The translations under genes and the position numbers were made by a program. Source: Pseudomonas sp. IPO3778 (lineage in GTDB: Bacteria; Pseudomonadota; Gammaproteobacteria; Pseudomonadales; Pseudomonadaceae). From it: a DNA stretch of 64,000 bases. The stretch lies in NCBI RefSeq assembly GCF_013386825.1, contig NZ_JACARC010000052.1, forward strand, positions 1 to 64,000, in the 5' to 3' direction. A model generated the notes under the pieces. It made no database searches and was not told the origin of the DNA. It was given only the letters and a program-made list of their open reading frames with translations. This document shows, in pieces, positions 1-8,706 of this stretch (within the stretch, counting starts at the first letter, position 1; each line of letters begins with the position of its first letter).

Positions 1-1
1 G

Positions 2-85
2 CGTGGGAACGATCATCACGGCCTGCTCAGCCATGCCGATGGCGAGATGTACCGGGTCAAAAGGCAGCGGTTTGCCACGGAGTGA
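2..85 (+). CDS. possible C-terminal end of an unidentified protein (partial)
   Basis: An open frame enters from the left edge and stops with TGA at about 83-85. Its last residues end in KRQRFATE. I do not recognise the family. It is kept only because it enters open from the edge and stops just before a REP element, as a real 3' gene end would. It could equally be a chance frame. Confidence 0.3.
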   Translation, partial: RGNDHHGLLSHADGEMYRVKRQRFATE

Positions 86-147
86 CTCAAGACTCCTTGA
101 ATCGTGTGCACTCAAGCGGCGAAGGTCTGACAAGCACAGAGCGTTCA

Positions 148-257
148 GTGTGGGAGCTGCCGAGCTTTGGCGAGGCTGCGAAGGCGGTGTGTCAGCCGAC
201 ATCAATATTTGCAGGACTGCCGCCATCGCAGCCTCGCTAAAGCTCGACAGCTCCCAC
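148..257. repeat. REP/BIME-type palindromic repeat
   Basis: The stretch opens with GTGGGAGCTGCCGAGCTTTG and closes with its near reverse complement, ending in CGACAGCTCCCAC. The arms also carry CGAGGCTGCG/CGCAGCCTCG. This is the doublet layout of Pseudomonas REP elements. It lies just downstream of the amiR-like gene, which ends at 290, and probably forms the 3' end structure of that operon. Nothing else is seen in the first 290 bases apart from the possible gene end. Confidence 0.75.
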
Positions 258-289
258 CTTTGATCTCGGTTGATCGTTCAATACCCCAC

Positions 290-898
290 CTACAGCCCAA
301 GCCCGAGCCTCTCCATCGCCTCATGGGCCTCAATGATCATCCCGGACACCTCGGCCACCGTCACGTGCAAGCTGGTGGCCCGCGACCGCATGTGTTCGTA
401 GGCCTGGGTCTCGGTCAGTTTTTGACGTTCAACCAGCACCCGAATGGCTTTTTCGATCTGACGCCGGGATTTGATGGTCAATTCCAGCTTGTCGATCTTG
501 CCCTGCAACCGTTCCTGATAGCTGTAGGACGCTCGCGCCAGTACCAGGGTGCTGAGAATACCGGAGGACTGAAACGGTTTTGAGATGACGCCGTGGGCGC
601 GGGTGTCGAGTAACAACTTCAGGATGGTCGGGCTTTCGTAGTCGGACAGGGCGATGAGCGCCGCGTTGACCGAGGCGCCGGACCAGATTTTGTTGCCTTC
701 CAGCGCCTGGGTGATCTGAAACAGAATCACGTCGACGTCCGCCGGAGGCTCTGAGGGGAAGGGCCACACGATCTTCACGCGGCAGCCAATCCTTTTCAGT
801 TGCTGCATGACAATGTCGCGATCATCCCCGGGGGGATAAACAAACGCGACGCAGATACTGCGCAAATCTTCATAGAGGCGGCGAAGGCTGGAACTCAT
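290..898 (-). CDS. amiR: AmiR-like ANTAR-domain antitermination regulator
   Basis: Predicted cytoplasmic RNA-binding antiterminator of 202 aa, the usual size of AmiR (about 196 aa). Residues 1-125 resemble a degenerate receiver domain. A coiled-coil helix follows (YQERLQGKIDKLELTIKSR). The last 60 residues form an ANTAR domain (RQIEKAIRVLVERQKLTETQ, then AYEHMRSRA). In P. aeruginosa AmiR is held inactive by AmiC, and ligand release lets it suppress a leader terminator. Here the gene lies 4 bases after the amiC-like gene as the last gene of the operon, and a leader terminator sits before the first gene. The family call is strong; its RNA target is inferred. Confidence 0.88.
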   Translation of the reverse strand: MSSSLRRLYEDLRSICVAFVYPPGDDRDIVMQQLKRIGCRVKIVWPFPSEPPADVDVILFQITQALEGNKIWSGASVNAALIALSDYESPTILKLLLDTRAHGVISKPFQSSGILSTLVLARASYSYQERLQGKIDKLELTIKSRRQIEKAIRVLVERQKLTETQAYEHMRSRATSLHVTVAEVSGMIIEAHEAMERLGLGL

Positions 899-902
899 GG
901 TG

Positions 903-2063
903 TTACCTCAACCAAAACTCAGAGAACCCGAACGTCGACAGGTAAGGGTCGGGTTTGACCGGCCCTGAACCTTCCCACACCACGTCAAACTGCCCATCAC
1001 TGCGGCACATGCCGATTCGGGGTGTGAGGGCGCAATGGTTGTTGTCTGGATCAATCGCAATGGGCCCTTCCGGCGACGCAAACTTGACCTTGTGTGCGGC
1101 CTCGACCAATTTGCGCCTGTCCAGGCTGCCCGCTCGCTGCAGGGCGCGGGCGAACAGGTGTACCTGAGAATACGCCATTTCCGACCAGGTGCTGGTAGGG
1201 CGGTCACCGAATCGATTGCGCCAAAGTTCGATGAACCGCTGATTGCTTTCATTGGGCAACGAGCCGAAGTAAGTCGCCGCCGTGATGTGGCCTTCACACA
1301 GCTGTGGCCCGATCAAGCGGATTTCTTCTTCGGCCATGGACAGGCTGGCAATCGGGATTTTCCTGGGGTCGAGCCCATGCGCGGCATAGAGCTGATAGAA
1401 CGAGCGGGCCGACTGCCCCACCAGGGTCGAGAAGACCACATCCGGCTGGGCTTCGCGGATCTCATCCAGGACGTCCTTGATCCGCGCCAGTTCTGCGTCG
1501 ATGGGCAGGTAGATCTCGTCGACAATCTCGCCGCCGTACTGCTCCACCACGTCGCGCATGATGCGATTGGATTCGCGCGGGTAGATGTAGTCTGCCCCTA
1601 CCAAAAATAACCGGGTGCCTTTGTTTTGCAGCAGGTAGGCCGCGAGCTGGATGCTGTTCTGGTTGGGAACGGCGCCGGTATAAATGATGTTGGGCGAATA
1701 TTCGAACCCCTCGTAGAACGAGCAATACCAGAGCAGCGCGTTATGCCGTTCGATGAGCGGCAGCACCGCCTTGCGACTGGACGATCGGGAGCAGCCAAAA
1801 ATGACGTTAATCTCGTCTTCGATGAGCAGCTTGCTGGTCAGGCGCCGGTACTCCTCCGGCGAACCCTTGGGGTCATACGCGGTGGGAATCAGCGGCAGGT
1901 TCAGTACGCCGCCCAGCGCGTTGATTTCTTCGATGGCCAGCGCGGTGCCAAAGAAGTGCTCGGACTCGGTGACCCCGGTTGCACCCGAGCGCGAGTACAA
2001 GACGCCCACCGGCCATCCCTGCTCTTTGGCGACTGCTGTCCTGGTACTTGGCATGGCGCTCAC
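903..2063 (-). CDS. amiC: AmiC-like ligand sensor (periplasmic-binding-protein fold, negative regulator of AmiR)
   Basis: 386 aa, like AmiC (385 aa). It lacks a signal peptide, which fits a cytoplasmic sensor and not a transporter subunit. Signature stretches shared with P. aeruginosa AmiC include YEGFEYSPNIIYTG, PNQNS, DYIYPRESNRIMRD and DVVFST. The family binds small amides in a type I periplasmic-binding fold and sequesters AmiR. The start read here is GTG at 2063, directly after the asparaginase stop; ATG at 2054 is an alternative. The ligand cannot be read from sequence. The neighbouring nitrilase and asparaginase suggest an amide, nitrile or asparagine-like molecule. Confidence 0.85.
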   Translation of the reverse strand: MSAMPSTRTAVAKEQGWPVGVLYSRSGATGVTESEHFFGTALAIEEINALGGVLNLPLIPTAYDPKGSPEEYRRLTSKLLIEDEINVIFGCSRSSSRKAVLPLIERHNALLWYCSFYEGFEYSPNIIYTGAVPNQNSIQLAAYLLQNKGTRLFLVGADYIYPRESNRIMRDVVEQYGGEIVDEIYLPIDAELARIKDVLDEIREAQPDVVFSTLVGQSARSFYQLYAAHGLDPRKIPIASLSMAEEEIRLIGPQLCEGHITAATYFGSLPNESNQRFIELWRNRFGDRPTSTWSEMAYSQVHLFARALQRAGSLDRRKLVEAAHKVKFASPEGPIAIDPDNNHCALTPRIGMCRSDGQFDVVWEGSGPVKPDPYLSTFGFSEFWLR

Positions 2064-3077
2064 CTATTGATCAAACAGTGCGTGTAGTTCGGATGTGGGC
2101 CGGGAGACCTGGAGCGCCAGCATCAGCAGGATTCTAGCCTTTTGCGGGCTCAGGTCATTGGCAAACACCACACCGGCGGTCTTGAGCGTCATGCCGCCCC
2201 CGGGAAAACCATACACAGGGCTGACCCGCCCGCGGGGCACGCGGGAGGCAATGACGACGGTAATGCCCGAATCAATTGCATCACAAATGGCCGCCAGCAG
2301 GTCGGCATTCACATTGCCCGCGCCCAACGCCTGGATCACCACACCTTTGGCCCCGGCCTGTACGGCGGCGTTCAACAGTGCACCGTCGGCGCCGGCGTAC
2401 ATCGGCACGATGTCGACGCGAGGCAGTGCACCTTGCGCCAGAGGCACGTGCTGTCGACGGCACGAGGCGCGGTAGAAGACCACGCGATCGCCGTCCACCC
2501 GACCCAGCAGGCCCGCATCGCCGGAGTTGAATGACTCGACGTCCGAGGTATGTGTCTTGGTGACTTCCCGGGCGGCATTGATCTGGTCGTTCAGCACCAC
2601 CATCACACCCTGGCCTGACGATTGCGCGGCAACGCATACCCGCGCGCCGCTCCTCAGGTTGCGCGGGCCATCGAAGTCCGGTTCGGAGGCATTGCGCTGG
2701 GCACCGATAAGCACCACCGGCTTGTCGCGCCGGGTCAGCGTCAAGTCCAGAAACCACGCGGTCTCTTCGAGGGTGTCGGTGCCGTGGGACACCAGCACCC
2801 CCACAATCTCCTTGCGCGCCAAGGCGGCCTCAATCACGTGATGCAGTTGCACCCAGCGCAACGGCCCCATTTCGACCGACGGAATATTCGATAGGTTGTG
2901 CACTTCCAACCGTGAAAACGTCGCTATTTCCGGGCCCGCCTTGATCAGGTCGCTGCCCGACAACGCCGGTACCACCGCCGAGGTTGACGGGTCAACCCGC
3001 ATGGCAATGGTGCCGCCGGTTGCAATGAACAGGCACACCGGCAGCTCGTCAGCACTTGCTTGGGCCATCAGCCTCAC
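2064..3077 (-). CDS. L-asparaginase family amidohydrolase
   Basis: About 337 aa. Asparaginases hydrolyse asparagine (and often glutamine or related amides) to the acid and ammonia. Both threonine motifs are visible: TGGTIAM near residue 21 and HGTDTLEE near residue 100. The lysine of the triad lies in TKTHTSDVESFNSGD near residue 175. No signal peptide is seen, so a cytoplasmic enzyme is expected, acting on material brought in by the adjacent ABC transporter. The GTG start at 3077 overlaps the upstream ATPase stop (GTGA); ATG at 3068 is an alternative. True substrate unknown. Confidence 0.85.
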   Translation of the reverse strand: MRLMAQASADELPVCLFIATGGTIAMRVDPSTSAVVPALSGSDLIKAGPEIATFSRLEVHNLSNIPSVEMGPLRWVQLHHVIEAALARKEIVGVLVSHGTDTLEETAWFLDLTLTRRDKPVVLIGAQRNASEPDFDGPRNLRSGARVCVAAQSSGQGVMVVLNDQINAAREVTKTHTSDVESFNSGDAGLLGRVDGDRVVFYRASCRRQHVPLAQGALPRVDIVPMYAGADGALLNAAVQAGAKGVVIQALGAGNVNADLLAAICDAIDSGITVVIASRVPRGRVSPVYGFPGGGMTLKTAGVVFANDLSPQKARILLMLALQVSRPTSELHALFDQ

Positions 3078-3781
3078 ACCCTCAGATGGTTGAAAATCGA
3101 TTCGGCGGCACCCGCTGCATGCGCATCGCCGTCCTCTTCGATTTCGCCTTGTTTGAGCACCAGGTAGCGGTCCGCAACCTTCAGTGCAAAGGGCACATTC
3201 TGCTCGATCAGCAGCAGGGTCGTGCCGTGGAGCTGTCGCTCGTGCATCAGGGCGACGGCGATCCGGTCAATCACCGAGGGTTGCAGGCCTTCAGTGATTT
3301 CGTCCAGCAATATGATCGAGGGTCGCATCATCAAGGCCCGCGCCACCAGCAACATCTTCTGCTCGCCGCCCGACAGGGTGCCCGCATACTGCTTCAGGCG
3401 GTCCTTGAACACCGGGAACACCGGCTCGATGGCCGCGAAACGTTCATCGAACAAGGCGTCTTTTTCGAGCCCCATGCGCAGGTTGTCGCGGATGCTCAGT
3501 TCAGTGAACAGGGGTTTTTCCTGGGCGGCATACGCGATACCCACCTGTGCGATGCGGTGCGGCGGCAGCCGGGTGATGTCGCTGCCGTTCACGTGCACGC
3601 TGCCTTGCTTCTTCGGCAGGTAGCCCATGATGGTCTTGAGCAAGGTCGTCTTGCCCATGCCGTTCTTGCCCAGCAACGCCACCGCTTCGCCGGCCCCGAC
3701 GGTGAGCGACAGGTCGCGAATCACGACGGACGCCCTGTAGCCGCTGGTGACGGCACTCAAGTTCAACGTGGCACCGTTCAT
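3074..3781 (-). CDS. ABC transporter ATP-binding protein, LivF/UrtE type
   Basis: 235-aa nucleotide-binding subunit of a HAAT-family (branched-chain amino acid/urea/amide) importer. Walker A is GKNGMGKTT (near residue 38), the signature is LSGGEQKML, and Walker B is IILLDEITEG, in which the usual Pro is Ile-Thr, typical of LivF/UrtE proteins. The start overlaps the stop of the fused permease-ATPase by ATGA, so translation is probably coupled. The protein supplies the second ATPase half opposite the one fused to the permease. Confidence 0.9.
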   Translation of the reverse strand: MNGATLNLSAVTSGYRASVVIRDLSLTVGAGEAVALLGKNGMGKTTLLKTIMGYLPKKQGSVHVNGSDITRLPPHRIAQVGIAYAAQEKPLFTELSIRDNLRMGLEKDALFDERFAAIEPVFPVFKDRLKQYAGTLSGGEQKMLLVARALMMRPSIILLDEITEGLQPSVIDRIAVALMHERQLHGTTLLLIEQNVPFALKVADRYLVLKQGEIEEDGDAHAAGAAESIFNHLRV

Positions 3782-5589
3782 ACAACCTCCCGTGGTGCGA
3801 ATGCCGACCCGGCATAAATCGTTTTGACCAACTCCGAGTTGACGACCTCTTCGAATGTCCCCTGCATGATCATCTTCCCTTGGTGCAACACCACAATGCG
3901 CGTCGCGATCTGTTCCACAAAGTCCAGGTCGTGTTCAACCAGCAGGCAGCACAGCTGGTAGCGGTGGGCGAGCAAGGACAGCACCTCGCCAATCTGCGTG
4001 CGCTCGGTTTTTGTCAGCCCGGCGGTCGGTTCGTCGAGCAGTACGATGCGCGGCTCCAGCACCAGCACCATGGCCAGTTCCAGCGCTTGCTGTTCACCAT
4101 GGGACAAATCCCGGGCGACCACGTCCAGCATGTGGTCCAGCCCGGTGACCCGCAGCACGTCGAGGGCATAAGAGGGCAGGGCCAGGGTGTTTGCCTGGCT
4201 GAAAAAAGCCGGTTTGTGGTGAAGCGTGCCGGCGATGCGCAAGCACTCGGCCACGGTCAGCGATTCGAAGATATTGGCATTCTGGAATTTTCGCCCCAGG
4301 CCAAAACGCACGCAGGCTTCAGCCGGAAGCCGGCGGATATCGTGGCCACACAGGTGCACCGTGCCCGAGGTGCGGTCGGCACCGTCGCTCATGCAGCGCA
4401 TCAAGGTGGTTTTGCCCGCACCGTTGGGGCCGATCAGCCCCACCAACTCACCGGCTTCGGCCTTGAGGTTGATGCCCTGCAGCACCTTGAGCGAGCCATA
4501 GTGTTTGGTCACGTCGTCCATCACCAGGGCGGGGGTTCCGGTCGACACGGGAACTTCCCGGCCTGCACGCTCCACCAGCGAGGGCGCTCGTCGCGTGCCT
4601 GCCCCCAGGCCGAAGGGCTTGAGCAGCGCCGGTACGATGCCCTGGGGCAGCAAGACGATGACCAGCACAAAGGCGAGGCCCAGGATCAGTTGCCACAGGA
4701 ACGGCATCCGGCTGCCCAGGTAGGCGGTGGCGACGTTGATCAGAATGGCGCCCGCCAGGGGGCCCCACAAGGTTCCGCGTCCACCCAGGGCCACCCAGAT
4801 AATCAATTCGGTTCCCAGTACAAACCCCGACAGCTCGGGGGCCACCACGCCACTGAAGGCGCCATAGCCAAACCCTGCGATGCCGGTAATCGCCGCGGTG
4901 GCGATCAGCAGCAGGATTTTGATGTGCGCCACATTGATCCCCAGGTAAGCGCACCGGGACTCGTTGTCACGTATCGCCGCCAACACCCGCCCGGCATCAC
5001 TGCGCACGAACAGCCACGCGAACACGCCGATCAGCGCGACACCGCCACCGGCGATCCAGTACCAGGCTTGCAGCGACAGGTCGAAGGTGTCGTAGCCGGT
5101 CAGCCCGGAGCTGGAGCCGGTCCACTCGCCGCCCGACAGCAGCAGTTGGGTCATGACGATGGGCAGCACCAGTGAGATCACCGTGGCGAAGAACGGCGAG
5201 GCCCCTCGGTAGAAAGACAGCCAGCCCACCAACGCGGCGACCGCCATGGGCACAAGGATTGCCAACCCAATGGCGATGGCAATCGTGCCCGGCGACAGGC
5301 CAAAGTGGGTGAACACCAACCCAGCGGCATAGGCGCCAATGCCGAAGAACGCCGACTGCCCAAACGTCAGGTAGCCGGTATAGCCCCACAGCACATCGAC
5401 GGTGATGACAACGATCGCGAACAGAAACGCCTTGATCAGCAGGTTGAGCACGTAGCTGTCAAAGATCCAGGGGCCGGCAACCAACAACCCGATGCCGACC
5501 AGGGCCAGCAGGGTCGAGCGGCTCAAGGCGCGCTGGTCGCGTGAGCGTGAGGGTTGGGTGTGCGTCGCTTGCAAGGTCGGGTCAGTCAT
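3778..5589 (-). CDS. fused ABC permease-ATPase (LivM/UrtC-LivG/UrtD)
   Basis: 603 aa from the start MTDPTLQATH. That start is chosen because it overlaps the LivH-like stop (ATGACTGA) and begins just before the first membrane helix; the longer frame to 5697 is inside the upstream gene. Residues about 25-340 hold several hydrophobic helices of a LivM-type permease (VDVLWGYTGYLTFGQSAFFG, LGGRGTLWGPLAGA). After a linker, residues about 355-603 form a LivG-type ATPase: Walker A GPNGAGKTT, signature LSHGEQQALELAMVL, Walker B IVLLDEPTAGLTKTE. In most systems these are two genes; here they are one reading frame. Confidence 0.88.
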   Translation of the reverse strand: MTDPTLQATHTQPSRSRDQRALSRSTLLALVGIGLLVAGPWIFDSYVLNLLIKAFLFAIVVITVDVLWGYTGYLTFGQSAFFGIGAYAAGLVFTHFGLSPGTIAIAIGLAILVPMAVAALVGWLSFYRGASPFFATVISLVLPIVMTQLLLSGGEWTGSSSGLTGYDTFDLSLQAWYWIAGGGVALIGVFAWLFVRSDAGRVLAAIRDNESRCAYLGINVAHIKILLLIATAAITGIAGFGYGAFSGVVAPELSGFVLGTELIIWVALGGRGTLWGPLAGAILINVATAYLGSRMPFLWQLILGLAFVLVIVLLPQGIVPALLKPFGLGAGTRRAPSLVERAGREVPVSTGTPALVMDDVTKHYGSLKVLQGINLKAEAGELVGLIGPNGAGKTTLMRCMSDGADRTSGTVHLCGHDIRRLPAEACVRFGLGRKFQNANIFESLTVAECLRIAGTLHHKPAFFSQANTLALPSYALDVLRVTGLDHMLDVVARDLSHGEQQALELAMVLVLEPRIVLLDEPTAGLTKTERTQIGEVLSLLAHRYQLCCLLVEHDLDFVEQIATRIVVLHQGKMIMQGTFEEVVNSELVKTIYAGSAFAPREVV

Positions 5590-6415
5590 GGGCGAACCCC
5601 TTCGGGCGGATACGTAAGGTGAGTGCCGCGAGCACGGCAATCGTGAGGCCGCCAAGCACCGGGCTCCCATAGGTGCTGACGATGACCTGGCACGCACCGA
5701 ATACGGCGCAGGTCACCAGCAGGCTGAGCATCGAGTGCCCGGAGACCATCACCAGCATGAACGCGGAAACCAGCCAGGTAATGCCCATGCCCGGATCGAT
5801 GCTCGAAAGCGGGCTGATCAAGGCGCCGGCCAAGGTGCCGAGGCCCGCACCCAGGCTGAAGGTGATGAAGCGTATGCGCCCGGCATGGATGCCCAGGCCG
5901 CTCGCCAACTCCTCGTTCATGATCACGGCCCGGGTCTTCACCCCAAAGCGTGTGCCGTTGAGTAACGCGGTCAACAAGGCGCACACCCCCAGGGCCAAGG
6001 GGATTAACAGCAAGCGGTAAGCGGAGTAATCCGTGCCGCCCAGGGACCAGGTGCCGGTCAGGGGCACGTCGGCGAACTTCACATCGCGGCCAAAGCCGAT
6101 GATGATCAATTGGCCAATCACGATGCCCAGGCCCCAGGTGGCCAGGATCGCGTCCAGGGGCCGTTTGTAGAGTGGCCGCACAATCAGGTATTCGATGATC
6201 GCGCCCACCGTCATGCCGGTCACCAGCGCCAGCGGCCAGGCCAGCCAGGGGCTCCATCCCAGTTGGGTCACGACGAACGCCGCATACCCGCCCATTGTCA
6301 GCAGGGCACCGTGGGCGAAGTTGACGATTTTCATGATGCCGAAAATCATCATCAGCCCCGCCGTCACAATAAAAAGCATGGCTATTGTTGTTGTTATATC
6401 GAGAATTAACACCAT
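5582..6415 (-). CDS. ABC transporter permease, LivH/UrtB type
   Basis: 277 aa, strongly hydrophobic, with the LivH-type motif MKIVNFAHGALLTMGGYAAF near residue 30 and LGIHAGRIRFITFSLGAGLG near residue 170. It forms the inner-membrane channel with the LivM-like half of the next gene, which it overlaps by 8 bases. The family imports amino acids, urea or short amides. Placed between the binding protein and the fused permease-ATPase, it completes a HAAT importer. Confidence 0.9.
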   Translation of the reverse strand: MVLILDITTTIAMLFIVTAGLMMIFGIMKIVNFAHGALLTMGGYAAFVVTQLGWSPWLAWPLALVTGMTVGAIIEYLIVRPLYKRPLDAILATWGLGIVIGQLIIIGFGRDVKFADVPLTGTWSLGGTDYSAYRLLLIPLALGVCALLTALLNGTRFGVKTRAVIMNEELASGLGIHAGRIRFITFSLGAGLGTLAGALISPLSSIDPGMGITWLVSAFMLVMVSGHSMLSLLVTCAVFGACQVIVSTYGSPVLGGLTIAVLAALTLRIRPKGFAHD

Positions 6416-6473
6416 GACGTCTCCCTCCGGGGAGCTTGTAGCGTGAAGCGATACTGAGTGAGCCGGCGGTGGA

Positions 6474-7637
6474 CTATTTCAGGTCCGGGCATTGAGTGCC
6501 GGGGCTGACCGCCTCTTGGGTTTCGAGTATGCGAATCGAGCCATCGCTTTGTATTTGGCCCAGGCGCATGGCGAGCGGTGTATGGCGGCTGGCGTTCATC
6601 TGCACCACCCCGCGCGGCCCGACTATCGACACCTCCTTCAGCGCTGCGACGACGGCCGTGGAGTCGGTGGTGTTGGCTTTTTCGACCGCCGCCTTATACA
6701 GAAAGAACGCCTCGTATTGCGGTTCTGAAAGCTCGTTGGGGGTGGACAGGTCGCCTGCGAACTTCTGGCTGAGGTCAGCCAGAAATTGCTTGTTTTGTGG
6801 TGTGTCGATGCTGGTCAAGTAGGACGCAGACATATACATGCCCGTGGCAACGTCACCCATCGTCTTGGCGGTGCCTTCGTCGATGGCCAGGTTGCCATAA
6901 GGCAGGGTCAGCGCAGCCGCTTTCAACTGCTTGGCCAAGGAGACGTTGGGGGCGCCACCGGCGGTGGCGCTGATCAGGGCGTCGGGTTGCGCCGAGCGGA
7001 TTTTTGAAATCACGGCGGTCCAGTCGCTGCCGTCCATCGGCAAGTATTCTTCGCCGATGACCTTGCCACCGTGTTGCTCAATATAGGCTTTGGTGAACTT
7101 CAGCATGCCGCGGCCAAAAGCGTAGTCGTTGCCCACCAGAAAGTAGGTTTTGGCCCCCAGCTTCTGGCTGAAGTAATCCACTACAGGCGCCACTTGTTGT
7201 TCAGGCACCCAGCCGTTGACGTACATCCATTTGTTGCAGGAGCGGCCTTCATAGAACGAGGTGTAGATATACGGCACGTGCCCTCGGGAAATCACCGGCA
7301 GGGCAGCATTGCGCGCGGCACTGTTTTCCATCGCGATAATTGCATCGACTTTCTTTTCCAGCACCAGCGTATCGAAGGCTTTCTGCGCGCCTATCGCGCC
7401 GGAAGCGTCATCCACAATTTCCAGTTGCACCGGGCGCCCGAGTATCCCGCCGGCAGCGTTGATCTGGTCCACTGCCAGTTGCGAGGATTGGACGACTGCG
7501 GGGGCCACGACGCTATTGGCGCCTGACAAACCCACCGCCACGCCAATTTTTATCGGCTCGGCGGCGTAGCCCTGGGTGGCGAGCAGCGCGGTGGCTGCAA
7601 GCGCCGCGAAGCGGGTGAGGTGATGACTGCATTTCAT
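6474..7637 (-). CDS. ABC transporter substrate-binding protein, HAAT/type I periplasmic family
   Basis: 387 aa with an N-terminal signal peptide (MKCSHHLTRFAALAATALLA, cleavage likely after GYAAEP). The mature part opens IKIGVAVGLSGANS, typical of branched-chain-amino-acid/amide/urea binding proteins. It also contains SFYEGRSCNKWMY and LVGNDYAFGRGM. It is a relative of, but distinct from, the unexported AmiC-like sensor in the same operon. It probably delivers to the membrane complex the same compound, or a related one, that AmiC senses. The substrate class (amide, nitrile or amino acid) is inferred from neighbours. Confidence 0.9.
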   Translation of the reverse strand: MKCSHHLTRFAALAATALLATQGYAAEPIKIGVAVGLSGANSVVAPAVVQSSQLAVDQINAAGGILGRPVQLEIVDDASGAIGAQKAFDTLVLEKKVDAIIAMENSAARNAALPVISRGHVPYIYTSFYEGRSCNKWMYVNGWVPEQQVAPVVDYFSQKLGAKTYFLVGNDYAFGRGMLKFTKAYIEQHGGKVIGEEYLPMDGSDWTAVISKIRSAQPDALISATAGGAPNVSLAKQLKAAALTLPYGNLAIDEGTAKTMGDVATGMYMSASYLTSIDTPQNKQFLADLSQKFAGDLSTPNELSEPQYEAFFLYKAAVEKANTTDSTAVVAALKEVSIVGPRGVVQMNASRHTPLAMRLGQIQSDGSIRILETQEAVSPGTQCPDLK

Positions 7638-7673
7638 GTGAGTATCCTCAACGGTTGTTTTTGTCGATGGGCG

Positions 7674-8570
7674 TCAGTAGCGGGGTGGCTGCCAGCCCGT
7701 GCCGAGCATGGGGTCGTAGATGTCGGTACGTCGGTCACGCAGGACCGTGTTGAACGCTGTCAGGTGATGGGACTGGCGAGACGTTTTGAGGTTGATGTCG
7801 GCGTAGAGTATTTGCTCGCGATCCGCACTGGCCGGCGCCGCCAAGGGCCAACCGTCGGCACCGACGATCAGGCTATTGCCGACAAAGTACTGGCCGCGCT
7901 CGGTACCCACGCGATTGGCGCAAATGAGGTTCAGGCCGTTGACGTGCGCACTGGCCATGGCCAGGGTGTTGGCCATGATCGTGGCGCCATCCGCCTGGCC
8001 CGGCATGGGCACCCAATTGGTCGGCATGCACACGATGTCTGCGCCCCGCACGGCCAGCAGTCGATACACCTCAGGGAACCAGCCGTCGTAGCAGATGATC
8101 ATTGCCAAACGACCCAGTGGCGTAGGGAACACCGGCAAGCCAAGGTCTCCGGCTTCGAAATAAAGGTGCTCGTCGCCCCACAGATGCAGCTTGCGATACG
8201 TACCGATGTAGCCTTCCGGGCCGACCATCACGGCGGCGTTGTAGAGCGTCTGTCCCACGCGCTCCGCGATGCCGGCGATCACGTAGATATTGCGTTCGCG
8301 CGCAATGGCTTCCCAGGCTTGAGTGCTGGCCCCGGCGGGTATCACCTCTGCCAGTTCAAAGGCCTCTTCGCGGCTGGAAAACACGTAACCGCTGCTCGTC
8401 AGCTCGGGCAGCACAACGATCTGTGCCCCGGCAGTCGCCGCCTCGTCAATCAAGCGTAACGAGGTTTCAAGGTTGCTCGCCTTGCAGCCCACATGGGGTT
8501 CCATTTGCACGGCCGCCACGGTGATGTTCGGAAATGCCTGGGGCTGCTCGGTGAAGTGCGATGTCGACAT
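7674..8570 (-). CDS. nitrilase-superfamily carbon-nitrogen hydrolase
   Basis: 298 aa from MSTSHFTEQP. This start is chosen over an upstream TTG because a GGA Shine-Dalgarno core precedes it at normal distance. The Glu-Lys-Cys triad is visible: Glu in LPELTSSGY, Lys in YRKLHLWGDE and Cys in IICYDGWFPE. These enzymes cleave C-N bonds in amides, carbamoyl compounds or nitriles. The sequence looks closer to the amidase branches than to true nitrilases, but the substrate is not readable. As first gene behind a leader terminator it occupies the place amiE has in P. aeruginosa. Released ammonia or acid would join the asparaginase reaction downstream. Confidence 0.85.
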   Translation of the reverse strand: MSTSHFTEQPQAFPNITVAAVQMEPHVGCKASNLETSLRLIDEAATAGAQIVVLPELTSSGYVFSSREEAFELAEVIPAGASTQAWEAIARERNIYVIAGIAERVGQTLYNAAVMVGPEGYIGTYRKLHLWGDEHLYFEAGDLGLPVFPTPLGRLAMIICYDGWFPEVYRLLAVRGADIVCMPTNWVPMPGQADGATIMANTLAMASAHVNGLNLICANRVGTERGQYFVGNSLIVGADGWPLAAPASADREQILYADINLKTSRQSHHLTAFNTVLRDRRTDIYDPMLGTGWQPPRY

Positions 8571-8583
8571 ATAAAAATTTTCC

Positions 8584-8627
8584 AAAAAAAAAGCCCCCGA
8601 ATGCGTGAAAACGCAAATCAGGGGCTT
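8584..8627 (-). terminator. intrinsic terminator in the operon leader (attenuator)
   Basis: On the minus strand AAGCCCC (8627-8621) pairs with GGGGCTT (8597-8591). An inner TGCG/CGCA stem is present, and a run of about nine T follows (8592-8584). It lies downstream of a good promoter and only about 14 bases before the nitrilase ATG. It would therefore stop transcription of the whole operon unless overcome. Confidence 0.85.
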
Positions 8628-8635
8628 CTATAGCC
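8623..8635 (-). promoter_or_regulatory. candidate antiterminator hairpin overlapping the terminator
   Basis: The minus strand reads GGCT-ATAGA-AGCC. The 3' arm uses bases that also form the 5' arm of the terminator, so the two structures exclude each other. Its loop begins AUAG, the same four bases as the apical loop of the hairpin 8 nt upstream. This two-hairpin layout, with A at loop position 1 and G at position 4, is what ANTAR proteins bind. The stem is short (4 bp), so the call is an inference. Confidence 0.5.
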
Positions 8636-8643
8636 GATATGTA

Positions 8644-8661
8644 CTCAGCACTATTGCTGAG
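8644..8661 (-). promoter_or_regulatory. leader hairpin, candidate ANTAR recognition stem
   Basis: The minus strand reads CTCAGCAATAGTGCTGAG: a perfect 6-bp stem (7 bp if A-U closes the loop) with apical AUAG. It lies between the promoter and the terminator. A second small hairpin, with loop TGTAAG or GUAA, lies just upstream at 8671-8686. Confidence 0.55.
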
Positions 8662-8706
8662 GGCCTACGATTTCTCTTACAAGAAAAGGCGACCGATGTG
8701 ACCGAA

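Noticed and set aside
8671..8686. First leader hairpin TTTCT-TGTAAG-AGAAA as one of the two ANTAR stems
   Set aside because: Its loop lacks A at position 1 and G at position 4; the pair 8644-8661 and 8623-8635 fits better.
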